Of a stretch of 64,000 nucleotides of DNA, positions 59,421 through 64,000 are shown one piece after another. The stretch covers positions 1,178,001 through 1,242,000 of the forward strand of contig OY282432.1 in NCBI GenBank assembly GCA_958295985.1, in the 5' to 3' direction. The position numbers and the translations under genes were made by a program. Position 1 is the first letter of the stretch. Every line of letters begins with the position of its first letter. Source of the DNA: an uncultured Candidatus Binatia bacterium (GTDB lineage: Bacteria > Desulfobacterota > Binatia > UBA9968 > JAJDTQ01). Under the pieces are notes generated by a model that was not told where the DNA came from, made no database searches, and saw only the letters and a list, made by a program, of their open reading frames with translations.

Positions 59421-61136
59421 ATGGCCAAGACAACACTGTTGAACGTGACCGTGGCGGATGCCTATCTGGCGCTGCTGGCGGACCGGGGCGTGGATTACTT
59501 CTTTGCCAACGCCGGTACGGACTTCGCGCCCATCGTGGAGGCGCTGGCCAAGGCCCGGAACCTGGAGACCCGGATCCCCGAACCGGTCACCTGCCCCCAT
59601 GAGAACACCGCCATGCACATGGCCATCGGCTACTATCTGGTGACGGGCAAGCCCCAGGCGGTGATGGTGCACGTCAACGTGGGGACCGCCAACGGCATGA
59701 ACGGTCTCCTGAACGCCGCCCGCGGCAACATCCCCATGTTGTTCACCGCGGGCCGGACGCCCACCAACGAGGAAGGCTTGGCCGGGCACCGTAGCCTGGA
59801 CATCCACTGGACCCAGGAGATGTTCGACCAGGCCTCCATGGCGCGCGAGGCGGCCAAGTGGGACTACGAGCTCCGTAACGGCAAGCAGACCGAGACCATC
59901 GTCGACCGGGCCCTGGCGGTAGCCAAGAGCGAGCCCACCGGTCCGGTCTACCTGAGCCTTCCCAGGGAAGTGCTCAGCGAGCAGTTGGACGAGTTCACCT
60001 ACGAGTCGCCCGGGCGCCAGCAGGCCTCGGCGCCGCCCTATCCCAACGCCGCGGCCACGGACGAGGCCGCGGCGTTGCTGGCCGGCGCCGAGAACCCGCT
60101 GATCATCACCAACTGGGCCGGGCGCAATCCGCGGGTCTGGCAGCCGCTGGGCGACTTGGCAGAGCGCTACGCGATTCCCGTGGTCCAGTACCGCAACCGC
60201 TACATGTCGCTGCCCACCGACCACCCGATGAATCTCGGGTACGACCTCGATCCGTTGCTCGGTCAGGCGGACGTCATCCTGGTCGTCGACGTGGCGGTGC
60301 CGTGGCTCCCGGCGACGGACAAGGTGCGCGACGACGCCAAGGTTATCCACATGGGTGCAGACCCGCTGCACAGTTACGTGCCGTTGCGCGGCCACCCCTG
60401 CGACATCGCCCTGGCGTGCGGCACCGACCTCGGCCTTGCGGTCCTGAACGAGGCCCTGTCCGCTCACGAGGCGCGGGTCCGGACGAACATCGACAAGCGC
60501 CGCAAAGCCTTGACCGAGATGTGGCAGAAGCAACGCGACGGCTGGGCCGCGAGGCTCGACAAGGTCAGGAACGACAAGCCGCTGCATCCGGTGTGGGTCA
60601 CCCACTGCATCAATCAGCTCAAGGACGACGACACCATCCTCGTGAAGGAATCGCAGCTCGCCTCGTCGCACATCGACATCACCCAGCCGGGCACGCTGCT
60701 CAATGCCGGCGCCGCGTCGGGCTTGGGACACGGCCTCGGGGTGGCGTTGGGCGCCAAGCTCGCGGCCCGGGACCGGCTGGTCATCGGTACCCACGGCGAC
60801 GGCTCCTACATGTTCGGCAATCCCATCGCCAGCCATTACGTCGGAGCGGAGCAGAAGCTTCCCATCCTCACCGTCATCTTCAACAACCAGAGATGGCAAG
60901 CGGTGCGCCGGGCCACCGTGGGGCTCAACCCGGACGGCCACGCGGCCCGGAGCACCCACCAGCCCATCACCATGCTCGACAGCGTCGACAAGTACGAGAA
61001 GGCGGTGGAGGTGGCCGACGGCTACGGCCAGCGGGTGGAAGATCCGGCCGACCTCATGTCGGCTCTGGAGCGGGGCCTCAAGGCGGTTCAGGTGGAGCAG
61101 CGCCAAGCCGTGGTCAACGTCATCTGCTCGGCCTAG
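59421..61136 (+). CDS. Thiamine diphosphate-dependent enzyme (acetolactate synthase/benzoylformate decarboxylase-like)
   Basis: 571 aa; LLADRGVDYFFANAGTDFAPIVEAL, CPHENTAMHMAIGYYLVTGKPQAVMVHVNVGTANGMNGL, GTHGDGSYMFGNPIASHYVGAEQKLPILTVIFNN. Confidence 0.9.
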   Translation: MAKTTLLNVTVADAYLALLADRGVDYFFANAGTDFAPIVEALAKARNLETRIPEPVTCPHENTAMHMAIGYYLVTGKPQAVMVHVNVGTANGMNGLLNAARGNIPMLFTAGRTPTNEEGLAGHRSLDIHWTQEMFDQASMAREAAKWDYELRNGKQTETIVDRALAVAKSEPTGPVYLSLPREVLSEQLDEFTYESPGRQQASAPPYPNAAATDEAAALLAGAENPLIITNWAGRNPRVWQPLGDLAERYAIPVVQYRNRYMSLPTDHPMNLGYDLDPLLGQADVILVVDVAVPWLPATDKVRDDAKVIHMGADPLHSYVPLRGHPCDIALACGTDLGLAVLNEALSAHEARVRTNIDKRRKALTEMWQKQRDGWAARLDKVRNDKPLHPVWVTHCINQLKDDDTILVKESQLASSHIDITQPGTLLNAGAASGLGHGLGVALGAKLAARDRLVIGTHGDGSYMFGNPIASHYVGAEQKLPILTVIFNNQRWQAVRRATVGLNPDGHAARSTHQPITMLDSVDKYEKAVEVADGYGQRVEDPADLMSALERGLKAVQVEQRQAVVNVICSA

Positions 61137-61182
61137 TTCGGGACTTGTGGATTCCGAAAATAGCCCGCCCAAGGCCCCTGTC

Positions 61183-61240
61183 GTCATTCCGGGCTGGACC
61201 CGGGATCCAGGGGCGGCGCGGGGCGTGTCCGCCGGCCGCG
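61183..61240. repeat. Dispersed palindromic repeat, related to 3445-3500
   Basis: gtcattccgggctggacccgggatccaggggcggcgcgggg vs gtcattccgggcttgacccggaatccgggggcggcgggg. Confidence 0.7.
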
Positions 61241-61259
61241 GGCGAGACGCCCGCGTTCC

Positions 61260-62252
61260 TTACAGGTAACCCTTCTCCCTGTAGTAGCGCTCGGCCCCGG
61301 GGTGCAGCGGCAGGTCCAGCGGCCCGTCCGGGGTATCGGTGCAGAACTGCGTCATGGACGGGACCCCCGGCGTGTCGTAGGCGATCTGCTCGCGCATTCC
61401 CTCGATGACCTGGACCACGTGGTAAGCCAGCTCGTCCGGCATCCCGGCGTGGGTGACGATGGGCCAGCCGCTGAAGTCCACCGCGGTTACCGGCTCGGGC
61501 AGCTTTCCGTCGAACAGCGGGCCGTCCAAAGGCGCGCGGCTGAAGCCGTAGCGGTCGAGCCACGCCATGGCCTTGGGCGAGAAGTGCAGGAACGCCATCT
61601 CCTGCTCCACCGCGGCCCCGGCCCAGGACGGCAGCCCCTCGTCGATGACCGCGTCCACGTCGCCGGAGGCGATTCCCTCCAGGCGCCGCGGGTTGCTCGG
61701 CCGCACCACCGGCTCCACCACGCCGCCCCACTCCTCGAAGGTCTTGAGGCTCATTCTGTGGGCCCGCAGTGCCGCCTGGATGGCGAAGTTGACGCAGTCG
61801 TTGGTGGCCACCGAGACCCTGAGGGCGGGGCGCCGACGCTTGAGCTCTTCCATGGAGCGGATGCCGAACTTGCGCGCCACCGCCACCACCAGGCGGTCGT
61901 TGGAGGGAAAGACCGCCAGCGCCCGCAACGGCAGCGGTTTCCGAAACGCGCCGCGCCCGTGACAGGCCATGGAGGCGATGACCGAGGGATTGAGCCAGCC
62001 GATGTCGATCTTGCCCCGGCCCACCAGGCGGGCGCCCTGGATGCCGCTGCACCAGGCCGGGCTGATGGCGATGTTGAAGGCGAAGGGCGGCCCCGCGGAC
62101 GCGGCGGAGCCGGGCAACTCCACCGACAGCCTGATGGCGCTGGTCATCATGGTGGGAACCGTATCGTAGAGGCCGGCCAGGAGCCTGGTCCCGATCTGCG
62201 CCCGCAAGAGGCTGGAGCTCATGGGTTTCACGCTGCGGTCGTCGTAGGCCAT
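61260..62252 (-). CDS. TAXI/NMT1-like substrate-binding protein
   Basis: 330 aa; GTRLLAGLYDTVPTMMTSAIRLSVELPGSA, GKIDIGWLNPSVIASMAC, GDVDAVIDEGLPSW; ends LHPGAERYYREKGYL, typical of TAXI proteins. Confidence 0.75.
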   Translation of the reverse strand: MAYDDRSVKPMSSSLLRAQIGTRLLAGLYDTVPTMMTSAIRLSVELPGSAASAGPPFAFNIAISPAWCSGIQGARLVGRGKIDIGWLNPSVIASMACHGRGAFRKPLPLRALAVFPSNDRLVVAVARKFGIRSMEELKRRRPALRVSVATNDCVNFAIQAALRAHRMSLKTFEEWGGVVEPVVRPSNPRRLEGIASGDVDAVIDEGLPSWAGAAVEQEMAFLHFSPKAMAWLDRYGFSRAPLDGPLFDGKLPEPVTAVDFSGWPIVTHAGMPDELAYHVVQVIEGMREQIAYDTPGVPSMTQFCTDTPDGPLDLPLHPGAERYYREKGYL

Positions 62253-62415
62253 GTCTTCTTCTCCTTCGTTGTGGAGCGCGCGGGGACTCGCGCGATGGTC
62301 ATCCGTCTCCGTCCGGCACAGGTTAGCCTATCTCACCCGGGTATTGTATAGTGGGCCGTCCCGTATCGCGTGCCGTCTCGCAGAACGGCGTCGCGGTCCG
62401 CGGGTCCCCCTACAC

Positions 62416-63276
62416 ATGGCAACACTGACCGCTCTGGGAGCCGCGTTCTTCTTCGGTTCCGCCCACATCCTGGTGCGCTACGGACTGAGCACCGGCTCAC
62501 CCACCACCGCCATCACCTTCAACATCATGACCATGGGCACGGTGTTGCTGGCGGTCATGGGGCCGTGGGCGGACTGGACGCAGGCGTCGGCGCCCGCGGT
62601 GGGGTGGTTCATGCTGGCCGGGGCGGTGGCGCCGCTGACGACCCAGTTCCTGTTCTACGAGGCCATCTCCCGGGTCGGCGTCGCCCGGGCCTCGCCGCTC
62701 AGGAATACCTCGCCTCTGTTCGCCGGCCTGCTGGCCGTCGCATGGCTGGGCGAGCAATGGACCGTGGCGCTCGCCAGCGGCACCGTCATGATCATTCTGG
62801 GAGCGACCGTGCTGGGCATGCGCGACCGCCAGGCGCTGACGGCCTTCCGCAAGCGGGATCTGCTGTTCGCCATCGGCGCTTCGGTTCTGGGGGGCGTCGC
62901 CAGCCCCATTCGCAAGTTCGGCTACTCGATGCTGACGTCGGTGCCGCTGGCCATCTGCTTGACGTTGATGGGGAGCCTCTGCGGCCTGCTCCTCTATATG
63001 GTGGTTGGGCACGGTTACCGCGACGTCCGGGTCAACCGTGGCACGGTGCTCTGGTTCGGGCTCTCGGGCGTGGTCACGAGCTGCGGCATCACCGCCTACA
63101 TGTTGTCGCTGAGCCTCGGCGACGTGGTGCTGGTGGACCCCCTGATCGCCACCACGCCGCTGTTTTCGGTGACCTTCACGCACCTCTTGCTCAAGGATCA
63201 GGAACGGGTCACGTCCAAGGCGGTCATCGGAGCGTTGCTGATATGCGCGGGCGGCGTTGTGCTGACGGCCTTTTGA
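62416..63276 (+). CDS. EamA/DMT-family transporter
   Basis: 286 aa, about 10 TM; LTALGAAFFFGSAHILVRYGLSTGSPTTAITFNIM, LRNTSPLFAGLLAVAWLGEQWT, VDPLIATTPLFSVTFTHLLLKDQERVTSKAVIGALLICAGGVVL. Confidence 0.88.
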   Translation: MATLTALGAAFFFGSAHILVRYGLSTGSPTTAITFNIMTMGTVLLAVMGPWADWTQASAPAVGWFMLAGAVAPLTTQFLFYEAISRVGVARASPLRNTSPLFAGLLAVAWLGEQWTVALASGTVMIILGATVLGMRDRQALTAFRKRDLLFAIGASVLGGVASPIRKFGYSMLTSVPLAICLTLMGSLCGLLLYMVVGHGYRDVRVNRGTVLWFGLSGVVTSCGITAYMLSLSLGDVVLVDPLIATTPLFSVTFTHLLLKDQERVTSKAVIGALLICAGGVVLTAF

Positions 63277-63312
63277 CAGGTTTGGTTGACAAGGCATGGA
63301 TGGGCCGTTAAC

Positions 63313-63837
63313 GTGCCGCACGTGAACCCGGCCGATGAAATCGTGGCCATCGTGGACGAGGACAACCATGTCGTCGGCTCCGCGGCGCGGCGGGAAATGC
63401 GGGCGAGACGGCTGCCGCATCGCAGCACCTATATCCTGGTGTTCAACTCCCGGGGCCAAGTCTACGTGCAGAAGCGCACCCTGACCAAGGACGTGTTCCC
63501 AGGGTACTACGATCCCGCGGCCGGCGGCGTCGTGCTGGCCGGCGAGAGCTATATCGACGGCGCCTGTCGCGAGCTCGAGGAGGAGATGGGCATCCGCGAC
63601 GCTCCGCTCCAGAGCCTGTTCGAGTTCTACCATGCGGACACCCACAGCCGGGTGTGGGGCGCGGCCTACCGATGCGTCTACGACGGCGCGGTGACGCTCC
63701 AGGAAGAGGAAGTGGAGAGCGGCGCCTTCATGGCGGTTGACCGGGTGTTCGAGGCGGCGGCGACGGAGCCGTTCACCCCGGACGGTCTGTACGTGCTGCG
63801 GCGCTATGTGGAATCGGTTGACGGTGGGAAGCCGTGA
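63313..63837 (+). CDS. Nudix hydrolase (YfcD/IDI-like)
   Basis: Nudix box GGVVLAGESYIDGACRELEEEMGI; YILVFNSRGQVYVQKRTLTKDVFPGYYDPAAGG. Start codon uncertain. Confidence 0.9.
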   Translation: MPHVNPADEIVAIVDEDNHVVGSAARREMRARRLPHRSTYILVFNSRGQVYVQKRTLTKDVFPGYYDPAAGGVVLAGESYIDGACRELEEEMGIRDAPLQSLFEFYHADTHSRVWGAAYRCVYDGAVTLQEEEVESGAFMAVDRVFEAAATEPFTPDGLYVLRRYVESVDGGKP

Positions 63838-64000
63838 GCCGTGGCTCCGAGGCAGGGGGAGGGGTCGCGGCCCCGGTCATGGCGAGTCCGGTCATTCAGG
63901 TCGCCGGCATTCTCGACGAGGCCGAGGCGCGGATGCTGGTCGAGAGCGGCGTCCACCGGCTCGGCTTTCCCCTGGGGCTGGACGCCCACCGAGAGGATCT
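63834..64000 (+). CDS. Phosphoribosylanthranilate isomerase (TrpF)-like protein, N-terminal part (truncated by window edge)
   Basis: GTG overlapping the Nudix stop (GTGA); VSRGSEAGGGVAAPVMASPVIQVAGILDEAEARMLVESGVHRLGFPLGLDAHREDL. Confidence 0.5.
   Translation, partial: MSRGSEAGGGVAAPVMASPVIQVAGILDEAEARMLVESGVHRLGFPLGLDAHRED

Overview
High-GC bacterial chromosomal window, densely coded, with about 50 supported protein-coding genes. No rRNA, tRNA or CRISPR array was recognised. Left to right the main blocks are: (1) a minus-strand operon of a bicupin, an EutA-family reactivase and a molybdenum hydroxylase large subunit that runs off the left edge; (2) an isoprenoid/hopanoid precursor block (dxs, ispH, hpnE, hpnD, hpnC); (3) a two-gene methyltransferase + PD-(D/E)XK-like nuclease cassette (about 9.7-12.9 kb) that looks like a restriction-modification or defence insertion; (4) an aromatic catabolism block (4,5-dihydroxyphthalate decarboxylase-like protein, Rieske dioxygenase alpha/beta, MFS exporter); (5) modABC, an amidase, and a K+ channel with two RCK units; (6) a scarred accessory island (about 23.85-25.9 kb) holding gene remnants and one intact protein with a possible EAD-like N-terminus and an Abi/HEPN-like C-terminus; (7) hyuAB-type hydantoinase/oxoprolinase genes; (8) an HCHL-like crotonase, BamD-like and TolC-like envelope genes and an acyl-CoA catabolic block; (9) a four-repeat M23 peptidase, thpR, recA, alaS, phoH, ybeY and prfB (prfB with a programmed +1 frameshift); (10) a very large fused double UvrA; (11) DUF59, DUF971 and Mrp Fe-S maturation genes, DUF4301, a SET-domain protein, a ThDP enzyme, a TAXI-like binding protein, EamA, Nudix and the start of a TrpF-like gene. 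The best candidates for undescribed biology are the island effector at 24.9-25.7 kb, the MTase-nuclease pair, and the EutA/molybdenum hydroxylase/bicupin operon. All family calls come from reading motifs; no database search was run.
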